From Isoetes taiwanensis (Eukaryota; Streptophyta; Lycopodiopsida; Isoetales; Isoetaceae): a stretch of 64,000 nt of DNA. The notes below the pieces were generated by a model, which searched no databases, was not told where the DNA came from, and saw only the letters and a program-made list of their open reading frames with translations. Where the stretch lies: positions 5,287,563 through 5,351,562 of the forward strand of contig JAJEKV010000014.1 in the NCBI GenBank assembly GCA_021234155.1, written 5' to 3'. The position numbers and the translations under genes are program-made. Below are positions 34,570 to 45,005 of the stretch, one piece after another (positions within the stretch are counted from its first letter, which is position 1; each line of letters opens with the position of its first letter).

Positions 34570-34979
34570 TCTAGCTTGTATAATCATTAATAAAGAATGA
34601 GTCATTGTTAGCATAAGACATTATAGAGGCAGAATTAAAGGTCAACATTAGAGTCAGATATAGAGTCAAACTAAGAGTTAGCACTAAGTCGCACATAGCT
34701 TTGGAGATAACATCGACGCTAGAGTTAGATGATGTGTATGGTTGTAGTTGCGCTAAATGTGAAGCTAATTCTAACTCATAGTACTTCATCCAAAGCTAGA
34801 GTCACCAATAGAGTCAGTTTAGTTAGATGAACTAACGTCATCCATAAAGTCACCCCTAGTCGCAGCAGAGAATTAGTTGAAGCACATCTATTGCTATCAA
34901 CGGCAGAACACCATTTTTACCTTAAAAAATAGCCCTATGACTCTATGGCTAACTCTTATACCCCCTTCCTCTTGTAGTG
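34570..34979. repeat. CACTA right terminus and subterminal repeats
   Basis: TAGAGTCA-type motifs in both orientations lead to the terminus CCTTCCTCTTGTAGTG at 34964-34979, the inverted match of the end at 7347. Confidence 0.75.
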
Positions 34980-35140
34980 ATCATTGTCTTGTATACCCAA
35001 TGTAGAACCAGCTGAATGCTCAAGACTATTGCATTACTCATTATCTGTGCACCTTCCAACCTGTGGATTATTAGTAGAAGGTAATATGGTAATTTGTGGC
35101 AAATAGATGCCTATAATCCAGCTATATAAGCCACATGAAA
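34980..35140 (+). mobile_element. Probable 3' continuation of the 4290-7346 LINE
   Basis: Immediately after the right CACTA terminus, the plus strand reads cysteine- and histidine-containing segments (SLSCIPNVEPAECS; another frame YCITHYLCTFQP). These resemble the end of the zf-RVT region of the minus LINE at 2611-3024 (CPVC...NQLS). The left part breaks off just before the left terminus, in the same domain. I infer one LINE split by the CACTA insertion. The match is short and crosses frames, so this is tentative. Confidence 0.4.
35123..35129 (+). promoter_or_regulatory. Possible TATA box of the NTF2-like gene
   Basis: TATATAAG-type sequence 285 bp upstream of the ATG at 35410. The distance allows a 5' leader of about 250 nt. 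It sits at the edge of LINE-derived sequence, so the promoter may be partly transposon-derived. Confidence 0.35.
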
Positions 35141-35409
35141 AACATCCGAATACCCTAATTACAAAGGGTTCATCAGAGTTCGTCCATTCAGAGTTCCCTT
35201 ACTAGCAGAGCAAGTGAGTGTGTAGTAGATGAATGAAGTGGCTGGATACGTGACTGGGCAGCAGTGCTAGTGGAAAATCACATGGCAAGGGTTATATGCC
35301 ATATTGTTGGGTGTGCTTAAAATGCAAGTAAGTATGGGCGCCAACGAACTGAGGACGTGGCGAAGGGAGAGGAGAGTATTTGGAAGGGTTTGTTGAGAGA
35401 GAGCGGGGG

Positions 35410-36036
35410 ATGGAGGATCCGGAGAAGGAGATCGAAGGCGTAATTCGGGAAATGCTAGAGCGCCCAACGTTCCGGCGACAGGAGGAGGTGCTACGGAGAT
35501 ACTGCGCGCCGGATTTCAGCCTAATTCATCCCTACACATACGCCAAGGGGCTGGAGGACGCCATCTCCCTCTATCAGCTAACCGGAGCCCTGGGCCGCTT
35601 CCAGGGCGTGGACTTCCATTCCGTCTGCTACGACCCTTCCAAAAACATCATCTGCCTCCACATCACCATGCTCCTCTCGCCCCTGCCCCGCCTCTCCACC
35701 ACCTTCCTCGTCCACCTCCAGCTCCGCGATTTCATGTCTCCTGTAAGTATCTCCTCCCATGCTCCCCCTTTGGATTTTCCTTTGCTTCTTCTTACCACCT
35801 TTCTCTCGTTTTTTTTTTCCTTCTAGGATGGCCGTTTGCTTAAACGTATCTCTGTCCAGCGCGATTTTTTCCATTTTTCTCCCCTTCTCCTCTCCCTTCC
35901 CTTCGTTGGCTTCTTCTATGGCTCTACCTCTCTTCGTTGGTTCATTGGATGGATTTGTGCTACCGCCTTTCGCACTCTTAAGGCTGTCATATTTGGTATC
36001 TTTCCTAGCACATTTGTCACATCGTTGGGGTTTTAG
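35410..36036 (+). CDS. Small NTF2/SnoaL-like protein with C-terminal membrane segment, two exons
   Basis: Exon 1 is 35410-35742 (111 codons) and ends at CCT before GTAAGT. The intron is 35743-35826 and ends TTCCTTCTAG. Exon 2 is 35827-36036 (69 codons plus TAG). The frame joins without a shift, giving 180 residues. The N-terminal 110 residues (EEVLRRYCAPDFSLIHPY, ALGRFQGVDFHSVCYDP, LVHLQLRDF) have the helix-then-sheet pattern of SnoaL/NTF2-fold proteins related to the SigF-like family. The C-terminal part (LPFVGFFYGSTSLRWFIGWI) is hydrophobic and likely a membrane anchor. I chose the ATG at 35410 because upstream in-frame codons lack an ATG. The ligand or reaction is unknown. Exon 2 plus 3' flank is duplicated at 43944-45005, where the copy is frameshifted. 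Confidence 0.72.
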
Positions 36037-36869
36037 AGGAGTTTTTTAAAGGTCCATTAATAGACTATTAGGATCAAGAGTTTCCTAGTTGCCATGTTGC
36101 CAAAGATGCCAGCAGTAAAGGTTCCAAATATTTTCTCCTGCTAGCAGGGAAGATTCTCAAAATCTTTGTCCCTTTTAGCGGAACCTAAAGCATCACGAAG
36201 GTAGGGGATGACCCGAATCCAATTGTAAACACACATTTTATATTTTACTAGAAACCGTGCTCATCGTTGCTAGGCAATGTTGGGTTGTTTAAATGTTGGG
36301 AACCTGTGAATGAAAAGCCTAAATATGTCTATGATAATTTGTGGCATAGGCAATGTTTGGGTTGTTTAAATGTTGGAAACTTGTAAATGAAAAGCCTAAA
36401 TATGTCTATGGTAATTTGTGGCATATTATTACTTAGAGGTTACGTCATCATTTTATATTTGCCACTATATTGATCTAATTAGTCGAAATTTAGCTTAGGC
36501 TTAAAATAACTACTGCATCTAAAATGGTAAAATGCCCTCCAGCTTGGTGCTTGAGTTGTCCAACGACCATATGCATATGCAACACTTAAATTGCATTTTT
36601 TGAAAAGTCGAATGATCTAAGAACCCTGTATTATAAAACAAATAAAGATAATCAAACGCAGGAGCAATCTGCAGCTCTGGTATAAACCTGAGGTCGACCA
36701 ATTTTTGCAACCAACACACATTATTTAAGTTTGGAAATGGTAAGCTAAAGCTAGAGAAAACAACGAGAGAGATATAGCATTGTCATAGCATGGAGAAGAA
36801 AAATGTCAGACTCAAAGATTCATCAGGCAGATACAGCGTTACCAGGGGTTTGCATTCAATGCCCTTTTT
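36037..36869 (+). other. 3' flank of the NTF2-like gene, duplicated downstream
   Basis: Non-coding. It matches 44156-45005 almost base for base, including an internal tandem repeat of the block GGCAATGTTTGGGTTGTTTA (about 36285 and 36350) and GGTCCATTAATAGACTATTA. Confidence 0.8.
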
Positions 36870-36925
36870 GGGTTGCCCGACGGGCAACCCTTGGTGCCCT
36901 TTTTGGGTTGCCCGACGGGCAACCC
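36870..36925. repeat. Two tandem perfect hairpins
   Basis: GGGTTGCCC-GAC-GGGCAACCC occurs at 36870-36890 and again at 36905-36925 in a 35-bp tandem unit. A half copy (GGGCAACCCTTGAGGAGTG) reappears at about 37161, where the 410-bp array begins. Confidence 0.85.
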
Positions 36926-37589
36926 TTGGGGAGTGTGGGGAGGGATGGATAGATCTTCCATTTTTTAGTGGTTTCTGTTTTAGTGATATCGCTCGTCTGT
37001 TTTAGTGTTTATGACTGTCTATCTTCTCAGCTATATCTGTACCGCCTCTATCTCTGTGGCACCCAGCAAATTCTTGATGATAGAGTTGTCAAACCCAAGT
37101 TTCTACTATTTTTTTTCTTCTGAAGCTCCTCCGATCTCTTTTGCATTACACTGCATATACGGGCAACCCTTGAGGAGTGTGGGGAGGGATGGATAGAGGG
37201 TCAAGATTCGAGAATATTAGAGAATATTATAGGATATTCTTTATCTGTGGCTGTGGAGTTTTAGGATTTGAGAAATACATGAGGATCGACAAACGGTGTG
37301 GATTTTATGGGAGCTGGGCGGAAGGTGGGGATGAGATCTCAGCTTTTGGTTGGGTCGCCTGTCTGTAATAGGTGATTCTTTAGCAGCAGCAGGTATTCGA
37401 GTCCAATCCCAAAAAACAGGAACACATCTTCAGGAGCAGCGCCGCTCTGGCCACCTCTCAAAATTTTTGCAAATTAGGTTAGGAGTTGGCTTCCATCTCT
37501 GGGGTATTCGCAGGAGGTGAGTGCAGGAGACAGTAGGGGTATCCAATAGCCATTTTCCTTAAGCGGCATGGCGAGCTCATTGAAGGGCC

Positions 37590-37975
37590 GAATTTGCCAG
37601 GTTGGTGTGGGCTTAGGGTTGTGATCCCATTGCATCTGCTAATCTTTTCTCTAATCTTCTGTAAGGAAAAACGATGGCAAGCTATTTTTTGAGCATTTCT
37701 ATATATCACCGACAGGAGTTTGTGGGGCTAACTACAGAGCAAGCAAGGTAATCTTGCATCCGTGTTTTGTTCTGAAGCAACTTCTCAGGTGGTGGATGCG
37801 TTTCTTGATGAAGGTAATCAAACCGGTTCATGGGAAGACACGTTGATGTATGACCCAGTTTATGGCTTTGGTCTTACAGCTTCTGTCTATTTGCTTCCGT
37901 TTTGTAGCCTGAATATGCAAACATAGGGACAATTTCGTTGAAATTTGGTAGCATCTACTTCCTAAACTTAGGCCT
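37590..37975 (+). repeat. Array-edge segment, left copy
   Basis: From GGTTGGTGTGGGCTTAGGG to GTTGAAATTTGGTAGC this segment follows the first array unit. It is repeated with few changes at 43575-43944 after the last unit. It separates array from NTF2-like gene sequence and shows that the whole block was duplicated. Confidence 0.8.
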
Positions 37976-38874
37976 TGAAAGATTCGAGAATATTAGAGAA
38001 TATTATAGGATATTCTTTATCTGTGACTGTGGAGTTTTGGGATTTGAGGAATACATGAGGATCGACAAATGGTGTGGATTTTATGGGAGCTGGGCGGGAG
38101 GTGGGGATGAGATCTCAGCTTTTCGTTGGGTTGCCTGTCTGTAATAGGTGATTCTTTAGCAGCAGCAGGTATTCGGGTCCAATCCCAAAAAACAGGAACA
38201 CATCTTCAGGAGCAGCGCCGCTCTGGCCACCTTTCAAAATTTTTGCAAATTAGGTTAGGAGTTGGCTTCCATCTCTGGGGTATTCGCAGGAAGTGAGTGC
38301 AGGAGACAGTAGGGGTATCCAATAGCCGTTTTCCTTAAGCAGCATTGGTTTGGTTGGATTCGATAGAGGGTCAAGATTCGAGAATATTAGAGAATATTAT
38401 AGGATATTCTTTATCTGTGGCTGTGGAGTTTTGGGATTTGAGGAATACATGAGGATCCAACGGTGTGGATTTTATGGGAGCTGGGCGGAAGGTGGGGATG
38501 AGATCTCAGCTTTTGGTTGGGTTGCTATCTGTAATAGGTGATTCTTTAGCAGCAGCAAGTATTCGGGTCCAATCCCAAAAACAGAACACATCTTCGTGAG
38601 CAAATACCACCCTCCCACCTCACAAACTTTTTGCAAATTAGGTTAGGAGTTGGCTTCCATCTCTGGGGTATTCACAGGAGGTGAGTGCAGGAGACAGTAG
38701 GGGTATCCAATAGCCGTTTTCCTTAAGCGGCATGGCGAGCTCATTGAAGCGGCATTGGTTTGGTTGGATTCGATAGAGGGTCAAGATTCGAGAATATTAG
38801 AGAATATTATAGGATATTCTTTATCTGTGGCTGTGGAGTTTTGGGATTTGAGGAATACATGAGGATCGACAAAC

Positions 38875-39587
38875 CAGGGATAGGTTCTGTACGTATGAAA
38901 CTATTTTTTCAGACGTATAAAGTGCAAAAATACGTATTTTTGGGAAAAATACGTATTTTTTGTATTTAATACTCGCCGGCCGGAAAAAAAAAGTTTTGCG
39001 TTTAAACCTTCTTTAAACTACACAGCAACTTTCTTTCGTGTGGTCTAAGTTTTTAAACGCCGGATCCTCACCGGCTTTAGTTTAAGCCTTAATGTTAAAC
39101 TACCGTTGGTGGAAATCGCTCTTTTGCGTTGTTGGCTAAATATAAAGGTTAAACAGTCAACTAAACTTTTTTGTTCACGTAAGCATTCTTTTAGCGTTTA
39201 AACTTGCCTTTGAAGGGCTTGTTCGTGGGCCCGTTTTAAACTGCAGTTTTCCACGGTTTTCTATATATATTTCGAGGCGTTAAACTTCGGGAAGTTAGTT
39301 TGTTTAAACTACGCTGAATGAAGATGTTTTCGCGTAAATGTGAAAGCAGTTCATTAAACTTTACGAAACTATTTCCTGGTTTGTGGTAAGCGAAAAATCT
39401 TGTTTAAACTTTACATTAGTCAAGACTTCAGCGTAAATGTCAGGACAGTTGTTTTAAACTCCGGAAAGTTTTCGAGCGGACCGAAATTTTTTGGCGTATA
39501 TTTTGGCGTATTAAGCGTCAAATTTGTGCCGTATCAAGCGAAAAATTATTGCGTATAAAGCGATATCTGATATTGAACCTATCCCTG
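38875..39587. mobile_element. hAT-type non-autonomous element inside an array unit
   Basis: Terminal inverted repeats CAGGGATAGGTTC (38875) and GAACCTATCCCTG (ending 39587) are flanked by the perfect 8-bp duplication CGACAAAC (38867-38874 and 39588-39595). It is 713 bp and has no transposase. The ends carry GCGTATAAAGCG-type subterminal motifs. The interior is unusual in having many TTTAAACT / GTTTAAAC motifs, about every 50-70 bp. Confidence 0.93.
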
Positions 39588-42500
39588 CGACAAACGGTAT
39601 GGATTTTATGGGAGTTGGGCGGAAGGTGGGGATGAGATCTCAGCTTTTGGTTGGGTTGCCTGTCTATAATAGGTGATTCTTTAGCAGCAGCAGGTATTCG
39701 GGTCCAATCCCAAAAAATAGGAACACATCTTCGAGGCAAATGGTCCACTTTGGCCACCTCTCAAAATTTTTGCAAATTAGGTTAGGAGTTGGCTTCCATC
39801 TCTGGGGTATTCGCAGGAGGTGAGTGCAGGAGACAGTAGGGGTATCCAATAGTCGTTTTCCTTAAGCAGCATTGGTTTGGTTAGATTCGATAGAGGGTCA
39901 AGATTCGAGAATATTAGAGAATATTATAGGATATTCTTTATCCGTGGTCGTGGGAGTTTTGGGATTTGAGGAATACATGAGGATCGACAAAACGGTGTGG
40001 ATTTTATGGGAGCCGGCGGAAGGTGGGGATGAGATCTCACTTTTGGTTGGGTTGCATATCCGTAATAGGTGATTCTTTAGCAAAGAGTATTTGGGTCCAA
40101 TCCCAAAAAACAGAACACATCTTCGGGGCGGCAACGCTCACGCCACCTCTCAAAATTTTTGCAAATTAGGTTAGGAGTTGGCTTCCAATTTTTGGGGTAT
40201 TCGCAGGAGGTGAGTGCAGGAGACAGTAGGGGTATCCAATAGCCATTTTCCTTAAGCGACATGGCGAGCTCATTGAAGCGGCATTGGTTTGGTTGGATTC
40301 GATAGAGGGTCAAGATTCGAGAATATTAGAGAATATTATAGGATATTCTTTATCTGTGGCTGTGGAGTTTTGGGATTTGAGGAATACATGAGGATCGACA
40401 AACGGTGTGGATTTTATGGGAACTGGGCGGAAGGTGGGGATGAGATCTCAGCTTTTGGTTGGGTTGCCTGTCTATAATAGGTGATTCTTTAGCAGCAGCA
40501 GGTATTCGGGTCCAATCCCAAAAAATAGGAACACATCTTCAGGAGCAGCGCCACTTTGGCCACCTCTCAAAATTTTTGCAAATTAGGTTAGGAGTTGGCT
40601 TCCATCTCTGGGGTATTCGCAGGAGGTGAGTGCAGGAGACAGTAGGGGTATCCAATAGTCGTTTTCCTTAAGCAGCATTGGTTTGGTTAGATTCGATAGA
40701 GGGTCAAGATTCGAGAATATTAGAGAATATTATAGGATATTCTTTATCTGTGGCTGTGGAGTTTTGGGATTTGAGGAATACATGAGGATCGACAAACGGT
40801 GTGGATTTTATGGGAGCTGGGCGGAAGGTGGGGATGAGATCTCAGCTTTTGGTTGGGTTGCATATCTGTAATAGGTGATTCTTTAGCAGCAGCAGGTATT
40901 TGGGTCCAATCCCAAAAAACAGGAACACATCTTCAGGAGCAGCGCCGCTCTGGCCACCTCTCAAAATTTTTGCAAATTAGGTTAGGAGTTGGCTTCCAAT
41001 TTTTTGGGGTATTCGCAGGAGGTGAGTGCAGGAGACAGTAGGGGTATCCAATAGCCATTTTCCTTAAGCGACATGGCGAGCTCATTGAAGCGGCATTGGT
41101 TTGGTTGGATTCGATAGAGGGTCAAGATTCGAGAATATTAGAGAATATTATAGGATATTCTTTATCTGTGGCTGTGGAGTTTTGGGATTTGAGGAATACA
41201 TGAGGATCGACAAACGCGGTGTGGATTTTATGGGAACCTGAGGCGGAAGGTGGGGATGAGATCTCACTTTTGGTTGGGTTGCTGTCTATAATAGGTGATT
41301 CTTTAGCAAAGAAAGGTATTTGGGTCCAATCCCAAAAATAGGAACACATCTTCAGGAGCGGCCCGCTCACCTGGCCACCTCTCAAAATTTTTGCAAATTA
41401 GGTTAGGAGTTGGCTTCCATCTCCGGGTATTCGCGGGAGGTGAGTGCGAGGAGACAGGGGTATCCAATAGCCATTTTCCTTAAGCGACATGGCGAGGCTC
41501 ATTGAAGCGGCATTGGTTTGGTTGGATTCGATAGAGGGTCAAGATTCGAGAATATTAGAGAATATTATAGGATATTCTTTATCTGTGGCTGTGGAGTTTT
41601 GGGATTTGAGGAATACATGAGGATCGACAAACGGTGTGGATTTTATGGGAACTGGGCGGAAGGTGGGGATGAGATCTCAGCTTTTGGTTGGGTTGCCTGT
41701 CTATAATAGGTGATTCTTTAGCAGCAGCAAGTATTCGGTCCAATCCCAAAAAAATAGGAACACATCTTCGAGCAAATAGCCACTTTGGCCACCTCTCAAA
41801 ATTTTTGCAAATTAGGTTAGGAGTTGGCTTCCATCTCCGGGTATTCGCGGGAGGTGAGTGCGGGGGAGACATTAGGGGTATCCAATAGTCGCTTTCCTTA
41901 AGCAAAGATTGGTTTGGTTAGATTCGATAGAGGGTCAAGATTCGAGAATATTAGAGAATATTATAGGATATTCTTTATCTGTGGCTGTGGAGTTTTGGGA
42001 TTTGAGGAATACATGAGGATCGACAAACGGTGTGGATTTTATGGGAGCCGGGCGGAAGGTGGGGATGAGATCTCAGCTTTTGGTTGGGTTGCATATCTAT
42101 AATAGGTGATTCTTTAGCAGCAGCCGGTATTTAGTCCAATCCCAAAAACAGAACACATCTTCGTGAGCTTGCCCCGCCACCTCTCAAAATTTTTGCAAAT
42201 TAGGTTAGGAGTTGGCTTCCAATTTTTTGGGGTATTCGCAGGAGGTGAGTGCAGGAGACAGTAGGGGTATCCAATAGCCATTTTCCTTAAGCGACATGGC
42301 GAGCTCATTGAAGCGCATTGGTTTGGTTGGATTCGATAGAGGGTCAAGATTCGAGAATATTAGAGAATATTATAGGATATTCTTTATCTGTGGCTGTGGA
42401 GTTTTGGGATTTGAGGAATACATGAGGATCGACAAACGGTGTGGATTTTATGGGAACTGGGCGGAAGGTGGGGATGAGATCTCAGCTTTTGGTTGGGTTG

Positions 42501-43574
42501 CCTGTCTATAATAGGTGATTCTTTAGCAAAGAAGCAGTATTTTTGGGTCCAATCCCAAAAAATAGGAACACATCTTCGGGCAGAGCTACGCTATGGCCAC
42601 CTCTCAAAATTTTTGCAAATTAGGTTAGGAGTTGGCTTCCATCTCTGGGGTATTCGCAGGAGGTGAGTGCAGGAGACAGTAGGGGTATCCAATAGCCATT
42701 TTCCTTAAGCGACATGGCGAGCTCATTGAAGCGGCATTGGTTTGGTTGGATTCGATAGAGGGTCAAGATTCGAGAATATTAGAGAATATTATAGGATATT
42801 CTTTATCTGTGGCTGTGGAGTTTTGGGATTTGAGGAATACATGAGGATCGACAAAAACGGTGTGGATTTTATGGGAGCCGGGCTAAGGTGGGGATGAGAT
42901 CTCAAATTTTTGGTTGGGTTGCATATCCAGTAATAGGTGATTCTTTAGCAGTAAAGCTGAGGTATTTGGGTCCAATCCCAAAAACAGAACACATCTTCGA
43001 GAGCGGCTGCCGCCTCGCCACCTCTCAAAATTTTTGCAAATTAGGTTAGGAGTTGGCTTCCAATTTTTTGGGGTATTCGCAGGAGGTGAGTGCAGGAGAC
43101 AGTAGGGGTATCCAATAGCCATTTTCCTTAAGCGACATGGCGAGCTCATTGAAGCGGCATTGGTTTGGTTGGATTCGATAGAGGGTCAAGATTCGAGAAT
43201 ATTAGAGAATATTATAGGATATTCTTTATCTGTGGCTGTGGAGTTTTGGGATTTGAGGAATACATGAGGATCGACAAACGGTGTGGATTTTATGGGAACT
43301 GGGCGGAAGGTGGGGATGAGATCTCAGCTTTTGGTTGGGTTGCCTGTCTATAATAGGTGATTCTTTAGCAGCAGCAGGTATTTGGGTCCAATCCCAAAAA
43401 ATAGGAACACATCTTCAGGAGCAGCGCCGCTCTGGCCACCTCTCAAAATTTTTGCAAATTAGGTTAGGAGTTGGCTTCCATCTCTGAGGTATTCGCAGGA
43501 GGTGAGTGCAGAAGACAGTAGGGGTATCCAATAGCCGTTTTCCTTAAGCGGCATGGCGAGCTCATTGAAGGGCC

Positions 43575-43944
43575 GGATTTGCTAGGTTGGTGTGGGCTTA
43601 GGGTTGTGATCCCATTGTATCTGCTAATCTTTTCTCTAATCTTCTGTAAGGAAAAACGATGGCAAGCTATTTTTTGAGCATTTCTATATATCACCGACAG
43701 GAGTTTGTGGGGCTAACTACAGAGTAGGCAAGGTAATCTTGCATCCGTGTTTTGTTCTGAGGCAACGTCTCAGGTGGTGGATGCGTTTCTTGATGAAGGT
43801 AATCAAACCGGTTCATGGGAAGACACGTTGATGTATGACCCAGTTTATGGGCTTTGATCTTATAGCTTCTGTCTATTTGCTTCCGTTTTGTAGCCTGAAT
43901 ATGCAAACATAGGGACAATTCCGTTGAAATTTGGTAGCCTTAGG
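43575..43944 (+). repeat. Array-edge segment, right copy
   Basis: Second copy of 37590-37975, with few changes. It joins directly to the exon 2 duplicate at 43944. Confidence 0.8.
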
Positions 43945-45005
43945 CCGTTTGCTTAAACGTATCACCGCCCATCGCGATTTTTTCCATTTTCCTCCCCTTC
44001 TCATCGCCCTCCTTTCGTTGGCTTCGTCTATGGCTTTACCTCTCTTTGTTGGTTCATTGGATGGATTTGTGCTACCGCCTTTCGCACTCTTAAGGCTGCC
44101 ATATTTGGTATCTTTCCTAGCACATTTGTCACATCGTTGGGGTTTTAGAGGAGTTTTTTAAAGGTCCATAATAGACTATTAGGATCAAGAGTTTCCTAGT
44201 TGCCATGTTGCCAAAGATGCCAGCAGTAAAGGTTCCAAATATTTTCTCCTGCTAGCAGGGAAGATTCTCAAAATCTTTGTCCCTTTTAGCGGAACCTAAG
44301 GCATCACGAAGGTAGGGGATGACCCGAATACAATTGTAAACACACATTTTATATTTTACTAGAAACCGTGCCCGTCGTTGCTAGGAAATGTTGGGTTGTT
44401 TAAATGTTGGGAACCTGTAAATGAAAAGCCTAAATATGTCTATGATAATTTGTGGCATAGGCAATGTTTGGGTTGTTTAAATGTTGGAAACTTGTAAATG
44501 AAAAGCCTAAATATGTCTATGGTAATTTGTGGCATATTATTTAGAAGTTACATCATCATTATATATTTGCCACTATATTGATCTAATTAGTCGAAATTTA
44601 GCTTAGGCATGAACCTAACTATTGGATCTAAAATGCCACTACCCAGCTTGATGCCTGAGTTGTCCAATGACCATATGCATATGCAACACTTAAAAATTGC
44701 ATTTTTTGAAAAGTTGAATGATCTCAAAACCCTGTATTATAAAACAAAAAAAGATAATCAAACAGAAAAGCAATCTGTAGCTCTGGTACAAACCTGAGGT
44801 CGACCAACTTTCGCAACCAACACATTACTTGAGTTTGGAAATGATAAGCTGAAGCTGGAGAAAACGAAGTTTGGAAATGATAAGCTGAAGCTGGAGAAAA
44901 CGACGAGAGAGATGTAGCATCGCCATAGCCTAGAGAAGAAAAATGTCAGACTCAAAGATTCATCGGGCAGATATAGCGTTATTAGGGGTTTGCATTCAAT
45001 GCCCT
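43944..45005 (+). pseudogene. Duplicate of NTF2-like exon 2 plus 3' flank
   Basis: The sequence from GGCCGTTTGCTTAAACGTAT to GGGGTTTTAGAGGAG copies exon 2 (35831-36040) and continues through the gene's 3' flank to about 45005. A single-base loss in the stretch coding LPFVGFF shifts the frame. No exon 1 copy or splice acceptor precedes it, so it is not a gene. It marks the right border of the tandem array. Confidence 0.88.

Larger units (their letters stand above)
7347..34979. mobile_element. CACTA (En/Spm-like) element, non-autonomous, filled with nested insertions
   Basis: The left terminus at 7347 reads CACTACAAGAGGAAAGGGG. The right end at 34979 is its inverted partner (complement CACTACAAGAGGAAGGGGG). 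The first about 130 bp inside each end are also homologous (TTGAGGTGAAAACAGTG on the left, TTAAGGTAAAAATGGTG on the right). Subterminal regions are packed with TAGAGTCA / TGACTCTA-type repeats at 7372-7520, 31490-32010 and 34600-34979, the usual transposase-binding layout of CACTA elements. No CACTA transposase is recognisable. The expected 3-bp target duplication is nearly but not exactly met: TCA on the left, A-TCA on the right. The two ends could therefore belong to different copies, although both flanks look like the same LINE. Confidence 0.65.
37190..43560 (+). repeat. Array of 13 tandem units of about 410 bp with dimeric higher-order pattern
   Basis: The landmark AGATTCGAGAATATTAGAG recurs at about 37204, 37981, 38374, 38784, 39901, 40313, 40707, 41126, 41542, 41938, 42346, 42766 and 43190. 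Typical spacing is 391-425 bp. The larger gaps come from a gene-flank segment (first unit) and a hAT insertion (fourth unit). Units fall into two types. One has GCATATCT...CAATTTTTTGGGG and the other GCCTGTCT...CATCTCTGGGG. From the fifth unit on the types mostly alternate, giving an 820-bp dimer. Each unit keeps a plus-strand frame of about 62 residues starting MVGFDRGSRFENIREYY, but it has no recognisable domain. It is more likely a by-product of conservation between young copies. Confidence 0.9.

Noticed and set aside
7347-34979. Treating the whole interval as an intact 27.6-kb CACTA transposon
   Set aside because: Most of the interior is demonstrably other elements, no CACTA transposase is visible, and the target duplication is off by one base.
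35380-35409. An upstream start for the NTF2-like gene that would add ten residues
   Set aside because: The codon at 35380 is TTG, not ATG; the ATG at 35410 is the first standard start in frame.
37203-43353. A repeated 62-residue open frame (MVGFDRGSRFENIREYY...) in nearly every array unit, as a repeat-encoded peptide family
   Set aside because: Units are similar at DNA level everywhere, including outside the frame, and the minus-strand frames are equally conserved. No domain, signal or splice context supports translation.
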